NCBI GenBank assembly: GCA_019930625.1
Contig: CP082844.1
Location: 6,634,001-6,698,000 of the forward strand
Length of the DNA stretch: 64,000 nucleotides
Source: Nocardia asteroides
GTDB lineage: Bacteria; Actinomycetota; Actinomycetes; Mycobacteriales; Mycobacteriaceae
Direction: 5' to 3'
Part shown: piece after piece, positions 26,591 to 35,091 of the stretch
Layout of the letters: each line of letters starts with the position of its first letter
Numbering within the stretch: the stretch's first letter is position 1
Program-made: the position numbers and the translations under genes
The notes under the pieces: model-generated
Seen by the model: the letters and a program-made list of their open reading frames with translations, nothing else
Told to the model about the DNA's origin: nothing
Database searches by the model: none

Positions 26591-27811
26591 TCAGATGCGA
26601 GGGCCGAGGGCCAGCGGGACGTGGTTGGCGCCGTACACGCTGCGCACCACGGCGGCCACGATGGCCCGGTCGTCCTCGGGCGCGGCCCCGATCAAATTGG
26701 CGGCGGCCGTGGCGGAGTCGGTGGCGGCGGCAATCTTGCGGAACGCCAGCAGCTCGCGCAGCTGGGGCGCCCACCCGACCTCGCCCTTTTCCTGCCGGGC
26801 GGCCAGCTCCCGCGCCACCTTCACCGCCCGCCGTTCCACCCCGAGCTGGGCGGCGAGGTCGTAGTCGCTGCCCACCTGCACCTGGAACGCGAACCGGCTC
26901 GCCAACGCATCGGACAGGATCGCCCCGTGCACCCCCGGGTTGTGCCCGGCCACCACGAAGAACCCGGGCGCGGCTTTGACCACCTCGCCGCCGTGGGCTT
27001 TGATCACGATCTCCTTGCGGCCGTCCATGGCCGGGTACACCACCGACAGCACAGTCGGCGGGATGAGGGTCGCGTCATCAATGAACAGCACCCGGCCCTC
27101 ACGCATGGCCCGGACCAGCGGGCCGTGCACGAAAACGAAAGTGCCATCCGGGTTCTGGGTGTACTCGCCGACCAGATCGGCGACCGTGGTGTCCCCGTCA
27201 CCCTGGACGGTCAGCAGGTCCCCGTAGGCGGCCTCGATGAGCGAGGTCTTCCCGGTTCCGGGCGGCCCGTACAGCAGCACCGGCACCTCGGCCGCGCGCA
27301 TCGTTTGCAACACATCGACATCGGCGCGCCCAGCCAGCTTCCGCACGTGGTAGTCCTGCCCGTTCGGCCGGGCCACCGTGTTGCCGGTGCGCGCCGGTGC
27401 CGCCGGGGCGGCAGGAGTGGCCGGGGCGGCGGGAGTGTTGTTCTTCTTGGGGCGGCGGCGGGCCGGTTTCGCCGCCTTACTGGCGGCCGGGGCTGCCGGG
27501 ATGGCAGGCGCGGCCGGTGCCGGGGCGGCAGCGGTCGGGGCGGCGGCGGTGGCCGTGGTGGCGGTGGCGCGGTAGCGGCGCGGGGCCGCCGAGGTGCGTT
27601 CGGCGTGCCCGGCGGCGGTCAGCGATTCCAGCGCGTTGCCGACCGCGCCGGACGACCGGCCGAGCCCGTTGGCAATCTCACGCGGGGACTGTTCGCGGGC
27701 CGGGTCGGCGGCCAGCGCGGCGGCAACCATGCGGCGGAGTTCGCCGTTGGGCAGGCGACCGGCGGCCGGTGCAGCGATAGTGGCGGTGGCGGTGGCGGGT
27801 GTGGTGGGCAT
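26591..27811 (-). CDS. MoxR-like AAA ATPase with an N-terminal winged helix
   Basis: This 406-residue protein has ATG 27811 six bases after AGGAG. The N-terminal winged helix (about residues 20-75: SPREIANGLGRSSGAVGNAL) is followed by an Ala/Pro/Lys linker (80-145) and then a MoxR AAA+ core: Walker A GPPGTGKTS (about 182), Walker B VLFIDDA (about 240) and sensor region FVVAGHNPG (about 287). It lies 33 bases upstream of the VWA protein and is probably co-transcribed. Fusion of a DNA-binding domain to a MoxR ATPase is unusual and suggests DNA-linked remodelling. The same HTH type occurs in the protein at 22743-23885. Confidence 0.8.
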   Translation of the reverse strand: MPTTPATATATIAAPAAGRLPNGELRRMVAAALAADPAREQSPREIANGLGRSSGAVGNALESLTAAGHAERTSAAPRRYRATATTATAAAPTAAAPAPAAPAIPAAPAASKAAKPARRRPKKNNTPAAPATPAAPAAPARTGNTVARPNGQDYHVRKLAGRADVDVLQTMRAAEVPVLLYGPPGTGKTSLIEAAYGDLLTVQGDGDTTVADLVGEYTQNPDGTFVFVHGPLVRAMREGRVLFIDDATLIPPTVLSVVYPAMDGRKEIVIKAHGGEVVKAAPGFFVVAGHNPGVHGAILSDALASRFAFQVQVGSDYDLAAQLGVERRAVKVARELAARQEKGEVGWAPQLRELLAFRKIAAATDSATAAANLIGAAPEDDRAIVAAVVRSVYGANHVPLALGPRI

Positions 27812-28553
27812 TGCGACTCCTGCAATTCCGTTCCGAATTCGCGCCGGTTTTCGGCATACGTGCGGCGTGGCCGCCATTCGGATTTCTGCGAATTTCCCGG
27901 CGAATTCCGGGAACTGGTCGACGCTAGCTCGACCTCGAACAGCCTCACAACCCCGAGAAAGGCTCAATTTTCCGGAATTTTTCCGGACAACAGCGAATCC
28001 GTCTAGGCAATATGGAAACGCGGCGCGCACATGCACTCGACAGCCAGGCCACGCCTCGGCCAGTAAAGCCCGGGAAGAATGGATAGATAATGATCAATAG
28101 AAAAAGGAGAACGAGGTGAGAGGAGGAGGCAGGCGACCGGGTAGTCAGACACAAGAGGACGCATCGAACCGGCCGTGAGAAACCGCCCGAGCATGTCTAT
28201 ACATCTTTGTGTATAGACAATCCCCGCCGATATCCGACCGGATATTTCCCCGATGACCTGCTGTTTCGCGCCGCGGGGGTGCGTCGTTCCAATCCGCGCA
28301 CCGAATCATGCAGCGAATCTCACCATGGAACATCGCACGGAAATTTTTTCATCGAGCCACTCAGGCCGACAGGGACTCCATCCTTGAGAAAAGCTACGAG
28401 TGCCCGGTGCAGGAAACCCGATCCCTCCAGCAATTATCGAAGAATAGCGGAATGACACGAAAGCACGAACGATTGTTTCGTAAACGGCCGGAAAAACTGA
28501 TTTCTACACTAATCGACAATCAACGCGAGCGGTAATATCCGACCGCATTCGAC
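27812..28553. other. Gene-poor, relatively AT-rich intergenic region
   Basis: This 740-base stretch lies between two leftward operons. It is lower in GC than its surroundings, especially at 28000-28550. It contains a plasmid-type palindrome (28194-28219) and a ribosome-site-like AAAAAGGAGAACGAGGTG near 28100 followed by only about 20 codons. A possible 75-residue plus-strand frame exists at 28308-28535 (MQRISPWNIARKFFHRATQA at its start), but it has no family and no good ribosome site. It is a candidate site for promoters of both operons or for a partition or origin site. Confidence 0.4.
28194..28219. promoter_or_regulatory. Perfect inverted repeat TGTCTATACA-N6-TGTATAGACA
   Basis: Ten-base arms at 28194-28203 and 28210-28219 flank TCTTTG. 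It is AT-rich, intergenic and upstream of the MoxR operon. It has the form of a dimeric repressor operator. No adjacent regulator is directly tied to it. Confidence 0.55.
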
Positions 28554-30341
28554 TCATTTTTGGGCACGGCGGAGCGTTTCGAGAAGCTGTCGGGTTTCCT
28601 GACTCGGGGACTGGCCGATTTCGGCGAGTCTCCGGGTCAGGAGGCTGTAGGTGCGGGTGAGTGCGGCGGTTTCGCCGAGGCGGGCGTGCAGGCGCAGGAG
28701 GTCGTGCCATACTGCTTCGTTGTACGGGTCGTTCTCGACGGTGGTTTCGAGCATTCCCAGGGTCGCGCGAGGGTCGTCGGTGTTGCGGGTGGCCAGCCAG
28801 CTCAAGGCATTCAGCGAGGTGCGTCGCGCCGACTCACGAATGGATTGGACCCAGGTGTCGGTGAGGTCGCTGGCCAGCTCGCTCGTCGCCAGGGCCGCGA
28901 TGCGGCGGGCGGCGTCGGTCTGCTCGGCGTCGCTGCGGGCGTGGCGGCGTTGCGCTACCGCCGTGTTGAAGTCCCAGTAGTCGACGCCGAGGTGGCCCGA
29001 GAGCCGGACCTGGGTGCGATCTTCGGCGAGTACGTCGGTGATCTGCCCGCCGGTGGCGGTGCTGAGCGCGGCGCGTAGGCGGCTCAACGTGTTCGCCAGC
29101 GCGCTGCCGCCCCGATGTCCGGGCCGCTGGCCCCACAACAGCTCGATGAGCTGCTGTCGTGGCAGCCCTTCGGGATGCAGGGCGAGCACGGCCACGAGTT
29201 CGCGAGCACGCGGCTGCAGCTGTGTGGTGATCTCCACGCTTTCCCCGGAGCCGGGGTCGTGCCAGAAGATCCGGGTGGGCCCGAATACCCGCACCGTCAG
29301 CGCGGGCGCGCCGCCTACCGGTGTCGGCACCGGCGCAGTATCGGTGGAGGCGGTCTCGGGGTGTGAGCTCGGCTCAGGCGCCGCGGTGAGGTCGCCCTCC
29401 GCGAGCTGGCCGGCGTCCTCGGCCTCGACAGCGAGCACAGGCTCAGAAGGCGGTGCGGCGATGGTCTCACCGGCGTCCACCACCACAGGCGCACGCAGGC
29501 GAGGACGCGGGGTGGGCACGGTGGCGGGGTCGATGCTGTAGATCCTCGGCCCGTCCTCGCCGCGGCGTCTGCGGCGGTCCTGGCGGGCCGCAGGGGCCGC
29601 GTGAGGTGGGTCGAACTGGCCGGAGTGTTCGTAGCGGCGCAGCTGGATCTCCACGTCGATGATGGTGCCGCGAGCGGGCGGGATCAGGTGCTGGCGTGTG
29701 CGGCGGCCAGTCAGCAGGGCACGGGCACCGGCGCGGGAGGCGGGCAACTCTCCCACGACCGGGAACCCGATCGCGTCGATGTAGGCGCGGCTGCCGCCGA
29801 TGACCACGATGCCCCGGGGGCGTCGACGCCGGGTGAGATCCAGGAGCCGCTCGGCGGCGGGCTCGGGATCGATGTGCTCGGCGCGCACCACGAACAGGGC
29901 GGCGTCGGCGGCGGCGATGACCGGATGCGCGGGCGAGCCCGGTTCGGGGACACCGCAATCGGCGAACACGGTCGCGCCGAGCCCGCGCAAGCCCCGGTTC
30001 GGATCGGTCAGCAGCGCAGCGGCCGGGACAGGATGGGCGGGGTCGTATTCGGGAGGCGCGGCCAGGAACGCCTCCCCGCCGGGCAGATGCTGCACGTGCT
30101 GGGCCAGCAGCTCAGGGGTGATGGGATGGCCGACGGCGCTTCGGCGGGCGAGGCTTGCCAGGCCGAGATGCGGGTCCGCGCCGACCATTTCGGCGAGCTG
30201 GCCGCCTGCGGGGTCGGCTTCCACGATGAGCGCGGTTTCGGGGCCGGGCCAGGTGTGGGCGAGCGCGACGGTGGTCGTGGTTGTCCCGGCGCGCGAGCTC
30301 AGTCCGGCGACGGCGATCAGGTACGGCGCCTGCGGCCTCAT
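28554..30341 (-). CDS. ParA/CpaE-like ATPase fused to a SARP-type winged helix and BTAD domain
   Basis: The N-terminus of this 595-residue protein has a deviant Walker A (VAGLSSRAGTTTTTVALAHT, residues about 11-30) and then ALIVEADPAGG, as in ParA/MinD/CpaE ATPases. After a linker (250-345), a winged helix (LTVRVFGPTRIFW, about 345-445) and a bacterial transcriptional activator domain (about 450-590: VWHDLLRLHARLGETAALTR) follow, as in SARP/AfsR regulators. It may couple membrane or plasmid status to transcription. It heads an operon with a VirB8-like protein, so it probably belongs to the conjugation module. The usual catalytic Lys of the Walker motif appears to be replaced by Thr. Confidence 0.75.
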   Translation of the reverse strand: MRPQAPYLIAVAGLSSRAGTTTTTVALAHTWPGPETALIVEADPAGGQLAEMVGADPHLGLASLARRSAVGHPITPELLAQHVQHLPGGEAFLAAPPEYDPAHPVPAAALLTDPNRGLRGLGATVFADCGVPEPGSPAHPVIAAADAALFVVRAEHIDPEPAAERLLDLTRRRRPRGIVVIGGSRAYIDAIGFPVVGELPASRAGARALLTGRRTRQHLIPPARGTIIDVEIQLRRYEHSGQFDPPHAAPAARQDRRRRRGEDGPRIYSIDPATVPTPRPRLRAPVVVDAGETIAAPPSEPVLAVEAEDAGQLAEGDLTAAPEPSSHPETASTDTAPVPTPVGGAPALTVRVFGPTRIFWHDPGSGESVEITTQLQPRARELVAVLALHPEGLPRQQLIELLWGQRPGHRGGSALANTLSRLRAALSTATGGQITDVLAEDRTQVRLSGHLGVDYWDFNTAVAQRRHARSDAEQTDAARRIAALATSELASDLTDTWVQSIRESARRTSLNALSWLATRNTDDPRATLGMLETTVENDPYNEAVWHDLLRLHARLGETAALTRTYSLLTRRLAEIGQSPSQETRQLLETLRRAQK

Positions 30342-30351
30342 CGATGGGTTC

Positions 30352-31092
30352 CTATCCCTGCTTCTGGACGTTGGAGATCACCAACGCGCCCCCGGTTTCG
30401 GCGGGGCGGGTGTTGATCAGCTGGAGGTAGTCGATCCGTGTACGGTCCGGGCGAATCTCGGCGATATGGACGTTCGCGGTCGTCGGGGAGATCGGGGTGA
30501 TCGCCACGCAGTGCCGGGTGCCGGGCGGGATGGTGGCGATGCCCGCGGCGAGGCTGTCGAAGACGATCCCGGTCTCGAGGGCGAGCAGCGGCATCGCTTT
30601 GGCCGCATCACGGTCGATGTAGTACGCGGCTTCGAAGGAGGCGATCACCCCCGTGAGGGTTGTGGGGTCACCGGCGCGGTCGGTGACCACCTCACCCGAG
30701 AGCCCGGTGCACGGGCCCTGCGCTGTGGTGGTCGGGCTGGGCGGGGCGGCGGTGGCCTGTAGCTGCTGGCCGGTGTCGGCGGTGTCGTCGGTCGAGACCA
30801 CCAGGACACCGGCCAGGACGGCGACAGTGGCCGCCAGGGCGGCCCAGGCACTGCGCGGAAGCCGTTCGGCGATGTCGACCCGCCATCGGGGTACCCGGCC
30901 GCTGTCGGGGGTGGCAGGAGTGGCGCGTATCCGGCTGAGCCAGAACTCCTCAGGAGGGGGCGACTCGTCGGGCTTGTCGACGTCATGGCCGGAGCTGGTA
31001 TCGGCGACGATCCGCAGGTCCGGAAGAGCCTGAGGTAGGTCGACCCAGGCTTCGTCCTCGTCATCATCTGGGGTGTGGGGGTACCTCGCCAT
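30352..31092 (-). CDS. VirB8/TcpC-like single-pass membrane protein
   Basis: This is a 246-residue protein with an acidic cytoplasmic N-terminus (residues 1-80), one membrane helix (about 87-106: SAWAALAATVAVLAGVLVVS) and an extracytoplasmic C-terminal domain (about 125-246) with a Cys pair. The size and topology, one helix followed by a small NTF2-like domain (IASFEAAYYIDRDAAKAMPL), fit VirB8/TcpC-type conjugation proteins. A structural search would settle this. It lies 10 bases upstream of the ParA-like fusion gene in the same direction. Confidence 0.5.
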   Translation of the reverse strand: MARYPHTPDDDEDEAWVDLPQALPDLRIVADTSSGHDVDKPDESPPPEEFWLSRIRATPATPDSGRVPRWRVDIAERLPRSAWAALAATVAVLAGVLVVSTDDTADTGQQLQATAAPPSPTTTAQGPCTGLSGEVVTDRAGDPTTLTGVIASFEAAYYIDRDAAKAMPLLALETGIVFDSLAAGIATIPPGTRHCVAITPISPTTANVHIAEIRPDRTRIDYLQLINTRPAETGGALVISNVQKQG

Positions 31093-31131
31093 TCATCTCG
31101 CCTCGCCTCGGATCGGGTTGTCTCCGGGCTA

Positions 31132-31174
31132 CCCGCACCCCGCGAGGAAGAAAATGGGGGTCGCGGGGTGCGGG
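31132..31174. terminator. 14-bp hairpin between lipase-like and VirB8-like genes
   Basis: CCCGCACCCCGCGA (31132-31145) pairs perfectly with TCGCGGGGTGCGGG (31161-31174). On the minus strand it follows the lipase-like gene by about 27 bases. It is GC-rich without a clear U-tract and probably acts as a terminator or 3' processing hairpin. Confidence 0.55.
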
Positions 31175-31201
31175 CAGGGTTCCCGGAGGGTCAGGGGTGG
31201 A

Positions 31202-32347
31202 TCACGTGCTCGGCTCACTTCTGGCCTCGGCCGGTGCCGAGATCGGCTGAGACACGGGGCCGTTGGCGATGTCCTCGGTGAGCCGGGCCAGGACGTCGGA
31301 GATCGCGCAGTGTGCGGTGCTGCGGTGGTCGCCGTCGTACTCGCGCCAGTCGACACGGGTGCCGCGCTGCCGGTAGGCAATCAAAGCCTTTCGTCCAGCG
31401 CGGACGGGCACGATCAGATCGAGTTCCCCGTGGTAGAGATGCAGGGGTACATCGGATTTCACGTGTGCGAGGGTCTCCAGGGCGAGGACTCGACGCCACC
31501 AGTGGTCGTTCCACGGGTCGGGTTCGCGGCACCAGTGCGCGAGAGGTTGCGGGAAGCGTTCCAGTAGTTCGACGACGGTGAGGTGGCGGGCCTCGGCGGC
31601 AGCGACGAGACCGTCCTCGTTGAGCACGTGCCGCAGGGGCAGTTGGTCGTAGGCGCGAGCCAGGCCGATCAGCCCGGCGAACGCGAGCCCCGCGAGACCG
31701 GTGCGGGTGCCCCGGCTGACCAGCGGGGCCAGGACCGCGAGGTCGGAGGCGACTGCTCCGGCCGCGACGCCGCGCAGGTCGATCTCGGGGGCGTACCAGG
31801 GCTGCAGCTCCCCCGCGACCGCCGCGACACGGCCACCGTCGGCGTATCCCCAGGCCACCACTGGCGCGACCGCGACCCCGAGGTCCGCGCCCCGATAGAC
31901 CGCTCGCGCGAGGTCCAGCACGCTGCGGGCTCCGGCGCGTGCGGCGAGGAAGGTGTGCGGGCCGCCTCCGGTGATGCCCAGGCCCTCCCCGTCCGGGATC
32001 GCCACCACCCAGCCTCGCGCGAGGGCGGCCTCGATACCGGTGGTGTCGGGTTCGGCACCGATCGCCAGCAGTTGCGACGGCGCGCAGACACCGCCCAGGC
32101 CGCGAAACTCCGGGCAGTACACCAGGATCGCGGTCGTGCCCGGGGTTGCGATGGTCTCGGGGATCAGCACGATTCCCGAGGCCGCGATGGTTTCGGAGCG
32201 GGCGTTGGCCGTGGCGTAGATGACCTGCCACGCCCCCCGCGCCTCGCTCAGCTGCGCGACGAACACCGGCCGTGTGCGCACGAGGTCTCCGGGGCGGTAG
32301 CCGTCGAGGGTCGTGACGTTGTAGAAGTCGTTGGTGCTGGTGGTCAT
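31202..32347 (-). CDS. Lipase-family (LIP-type) alpha/beta-hydrolase with a replaced nucleophile
   Basis: This 381-residue protein starts at ATG 32347, overlapping the cutinase stop (ATGA). The order and motifs (YCPEFRGLGG; AIPDGEGLG; later HLYHGELDLIVPV and DGDHRSTAHC) match secretory-lipase-like hydrolases with the acid and His of the triad. The nucleophile elbow, normally GYSQGG, reads GYADGG (about residue 180), so the Ser is Ala and ester hydrolysis is doubtful. No signal peptide is visible. With the altered cutinase at 18605-20053, it is the second hydrolase of this element to lack its nucleophile. Confidence 0.65.
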   Translation of the reverse strand: MTTSTNDFYNVTTLDGYRPGDLVRTRPVFVAQLSEARGAWQVIYATANARSETIAASGIVLIPETIATPGTTAILVYCPEFRGLGGVCAPSQLLAIGAEPDTTGIEAALARGWVVAIPDGEGLGITGGGPHTFLAARAGARSVLDLARAVYRGADLGVAVAPVVAWGYADGGRVAAVAGELQPWYAPEIDLRGVAAGAVASDLAVLAPLVSRGTRTGLAGLAFAGLIGLARAYDQLPLRHVLNEDGLVAAAEARHLTVVELLERFPQPLAHWCREPDPWNDHWWRRVLALETLAHVKSDVPLHLYHGELDLIVPVRAGRKALIAYRQRGTRVDWREYDGDHRSTAHCAISDVLARLTEDIANGPVSQPISAPAEARSEPST

Positions 32348-33585
32348 TGGTGGCTCCCGGCGAGGTCGTGGGCGAGTGCGGTCATCCACGCGATGCCGCT
32401 GGCGAGTTGTCCGGCGGCGGCGTAGCCGGTGTGGCTGCCGTGGATGTCGGCGTAGCGAAGCCACACGCCCGGATTCGTCAGATCGGCGTTGTCGCCGACC
32501 AGCTGGCCCCACGCAGCCGACAACTGCCCGGCCAGCTTCGGCAACTGCCCGACCGGGTCGGAGGCCACCACCCCAGTGATCTGCCCCCACCGCGCCATTG
32601 CGGCAGCCGTCTCATCCGCACCCGGTCGTGGAGTGCGGGGGTCGGAGGCGTCGGTGAGCCGGTCGGCCAAACTCGCCGCGGGCACGTAATCGACGATCCC
32701 GGGCTCGATTCGGAAGTCGCTGTTCACCACGGTGGTCCAGGCGTCACCGAGCACACCCGACAGCAGCGCCTGGAGCGAGCCGAGCGCCGCTACCGGATCA
32801 CGCAGATCCGCCTGGGCAGCGACCTGCGCGGCCACCCGCAACAGAGCGGCGCGATCAGGTGCCGCACAGCTGAGGTCGCCTTCGACGCAGACGTCGGTCA
32901 CCCGGCCGGTCAACGCCCCGTACTCGACACCCGAACTGGTGGCGATCCCGCCACCGGCTGCCGGGGCGGTGGTGATCGCCACCCCCGACACCGCCGCCCC
33001 GGACGTGCCCGGGGCCGGGTCGGGAGTGAGTTGGCCGGGGCGGCCTGGGATCACCGGTGAGCCCGGGGCGCGGTCGGGATCGGAGTACAGCGCGATACCC
33101 GCCACCCGCTCGGGCGGGACGGGTCCCTCGCCCGCGCCGACAGCACGGGCGAATTCCGAGACCACCTGTGCGCCTTGGGAGAACCCGACCACCGCGAGCG
33201 CCGTGGCCGGGCAGTCGGCGGCGATCCTCGCCGCGGTCGCGGTCAGCGCGGCCAGGCCCTCGCCGACCGAGGCCGCGTACGGGGCCGTGCCGCCACCGGT
33301 GCCTACCGCGCCCCCGAACGCGGCCGAGTACGGAATGTAGGTGCGCTGCACCAAATCCGGGACAGCGGCCACCACCGGGCCGAGCAACGCGCCCAGCATC
33401 CCGGTGTCGGCGGTCTCGGAGGCCCCCAGCGAGGACTCGCCGGTGCCCTGCACCCCGAGGACCCACAGCACGGGGCAGCCCGGCCCGCCGATCGCGGGTG
33501 GTTGCGCCGTCCCGGAACCAGGCGTGCACAGCGCGCTCGTGCAGGCCGCCAGGACGGTGGCGGTGAGGAGACGGAGACTGGTCAC
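32344..33585 (-). CDS. Secreted cutinase family protein with an intact catalytic motif
   Basis: The 413-residue protein starts at GTG 33585 and overlaps the upstream stop. The signal peptide (residues 1-27) contains a Cys-rich LAACTSALC stretch that could be a lipobox. The cutinase domain (about 35-270) has the nucleophile elbow VVGFSQGAQV, the Cys-flanked acid region DVCVEGDLSC and a later GSHTGY His. A C-terminal helical extension (about 270-413) ends near TGYAAAGQLASGIAWMTALA. Cutinases of mycolate-containing actinobacteria act on cell-envelope or host lipids. Its place beside secretion genes suggests envelope remodelling during conjugation. Confidence 0.8.
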   Translation of the reverse strand: MTSLRLLTATVLAACTSALCTPGSGTAQPPAIGGPGCPVLWVLGVQGTGESSLGASETADTGMLGALLGPVVAAVPDLVQRTYIPYSAAFGGAVGTGGGTAPYAASVGEGLAALTATAARIAADCPATALAVVGFSQGAQVVSEFARAVGAGEGPVPPERVAGIALYSDPDRAPGSPVIPGRPGQLTPDPAPGTSGAAVSGVAITTAPAAGGGIATSSGVEYGALTGRVTDVCVEGDLSCAAPDRAALLRVAAQVAAQADLRDPVAALGSLQALLSGVLGDAWTTVVNSDFRIEPGIVDYVPAASLADRLTDASDPRTPRPGADETAAAMARWGQITGVVASDPVGQLPKLAGQLSAAWGQLVGDNADLTNPGVWLRYADIHGSHTGYAAAGQLASGIAWMTALAHDLAGSHQ

Positions 33586-34439
33586 GGCTGGCCAACCCCC
33601 ACTCCGGCACCGAATCCCGCGCCCACCGTGCCACCGGCCAGCGCGCCGACCACGGCGGCGGGAAGCCCGGCCACGATCGCGCCCGCGACAGCGCCCGCTG
33701 CCGCGCCCAGCGCGGTACCGGCCACACCGGAGGTGATCGTGCCGATGACCGGCACGGTCACCACGGTGCCCAGTGCGGCACCGGCGATACCGCCGATCGT
33801 GCCACCGGCCAGCCCGCCCGCGACCGCACCCGCTGCCGCCGCCGGTGCACCCGCCAGCGCGCCGCCGATCGCGCCACCGGCCCCGGCTCCGGCGATCGTG
33901 GCACCGGCCACCCGGTCCGAACGCCCGGCCGGGATCCCGACCGAGTCCAGGAACGTCGCCGCCTGGGCCTCGGCGTTCGCGGCGACGTCGTTGATGGTGT
34001 CGCGGACCTCCGGGGGCACCCAGTCCGGCGAGGGTGTCTGCCATTGGCCGATCCGGATCGTGTCCGGCGGCGGCTCGATCGGCGCGACCGGAGGCACCGG
34101 TTCCGGTGAGTGCAATTCGATCACTTGGATCGGGGGCGCGGGAGCGGGTGGAGGCGCCGGGCGCGCGGCCGGACCGTTGCGGATCTCAGGGGGCTGCTGC
34201 AGGTACACAGGAGGCTCGGGCGGCGGTATATCCGGTGGCGGGGGCGGGACGGGGGCGGCGGTCCCGGGCTGGACCGGGGCGGTGACGCCGGGCTGGTCGG
34301 CGATCGGATCCAGCGTCACCGCACTGGCTTCCAGCGCGGCCAGCATCATCACCACCGGCACAGCGCCGACAGCCAACACACGGCCACCCCACAGCAGCCG
34401 ACCCCCGTATGCGAGGGATGCATTCCCGTTTTCGGGCAC
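33582..34439 (-). CDS. Glycine-zipper membrane-associated protein
   Basis: This 285-residue protein starts at GTG 34439 after GAAAGG. It has an N-terminal hydrophobic segment (about 20-42), a Pro-rich region (55-140) and a long Gly/Ala-rich hydrophobic C-terminus (about 180-285) with many GxxxG steps. Such glycine-zipper regions pack in membranes or form oligomers. It is the first clear gene of the cutinase/lipase-like operon and overlaps the cutinase by GTGA. An envelope-spanning or pore role is possible but not shown. Confidence 0.65.
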   Translation of the reverse strand: MPENGNASLAYGGRLLWGGRVLAVGAVPVVMMLAALEASAVTLDPIADQPGVTAPVQPGTAAPVPPPPPDIPPPEPPVYLQQPPEIRNGPAARPAPPPAPAPPIQVIELHSPEPVPPVAPIEPPPDTIRIGQWQTPSPDWVPPEVRDTINDVAANAEAQAATFLDSVGIPAGRSDRVAGATIAGAGAGGAIGGALAGAPAAAAGAVAGGLAGGTIGGIAGAALGTVVTVPVIGTITSGVAGTALGAAAGAVAGAIVAGLPAAVVGALAGGTVGAGFGAGVGVGQP

Positions 34440-34593
34440 GACAAATAACCCTTTCGATCGAATGAGAAAGGAGAGGAAAAGGATCAGTAAATGCGCGTGA
34501 CAACGCGCGAGAAAGGCCGGGCGCCCCGGCTGCCCGACCGCAGCCGGGAGACCCGTTGCCGTATTCCCCGTATCAGGGGATCGGTACGGCCGA

Positions 34594-34701
34594 TCAGATG
34601 AACGGCAGGACCAGGTTCAATACCTGCGAGGCGGCTGAGAGCACATTCGAGACCAGTGATGCGCCTGCGTCGAGCAGCGACAGGATGGTGTATGGGTCCA
34701 C
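34594..34701 (-). CDS. Small hydrophobic peptide (35 residues)
   Basis: A short frame starts at GTG 34701, six bases after AAAGGA, and ends with TGA. The peptide begins MDPYTILSLLDAGASLVSN and continues as an amphipathic or hydrophobic helix to the C-terminal LPFI. It lies just upstream of the glycine-zipper gene in the same direction. It is too short for family assignment. The good ribosome site and helical pattern support a real product, perhaps a membrane peptide of the secretion module. Confidence 0.5.
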   Translation of the reverse strand: MDPYTILSLLDAGASLVSNVLSAASQVLNLVLPFI

Positions 34702-34777
34702 AATTATTCCTTTACCGAAGGAGGTGCAGTTGCACCACCATCACAGCCCCGAAAACCGCTGCCGCGCCACCCCTTCG

Positions 34778-34813
34778 AGGGGTAAGGATTCTGCTAGCAA
34801 AACCATTACCCCT
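34778..34813. promoter_or_regulatory. AGGGGTAA / TTACCCCT inverted repeat upstream of the small peptide
   Basis: Eight-base arms (34778-34785 and 34806-34813) are separated by 20 bases. A third GGGGTAA occurs near 34850. They lie in the 390-base gap between the small peptide gene and the XRE gene at 35092, where no other gene is supported. They may be operators for one of the nearby XRE regulators. Confidence 0.4.
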
Positions 34814-35091
34814 CCGGCTGCACATAGTGACCTGCACCGACGGGTGAAAGGGGTAACGCGAGTGTCAGTAGGGAAACTTCCCGAACGCGTGTCCCCCTCG
34901 GCGGGCGAGCGCAGCGAATAGTCCGCGACCGCCACACGGAAGCCTTCGGCTAATCATCAGCTAGCTCACGGAGAATAATATTTGCCGAGATGATCTTCCT
35001 CTGGTAGGAACGAATCAACTCGGGGGAGTGAACCTTTCAACGTACCCCAAGCGGAAGGGAGTACGGAAGACCGTAGTAGGAGTGGCTTTAC

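Noticed and set aside
24791..27811. Assignment of the MoxR/VWA pair as cobalt or magnesium chelatase subunits
   Set aside because: No large chelatase subunit or cobalamin/chlorophyll gene is nearby, and the HExxH and winged-helix parts do not fit.
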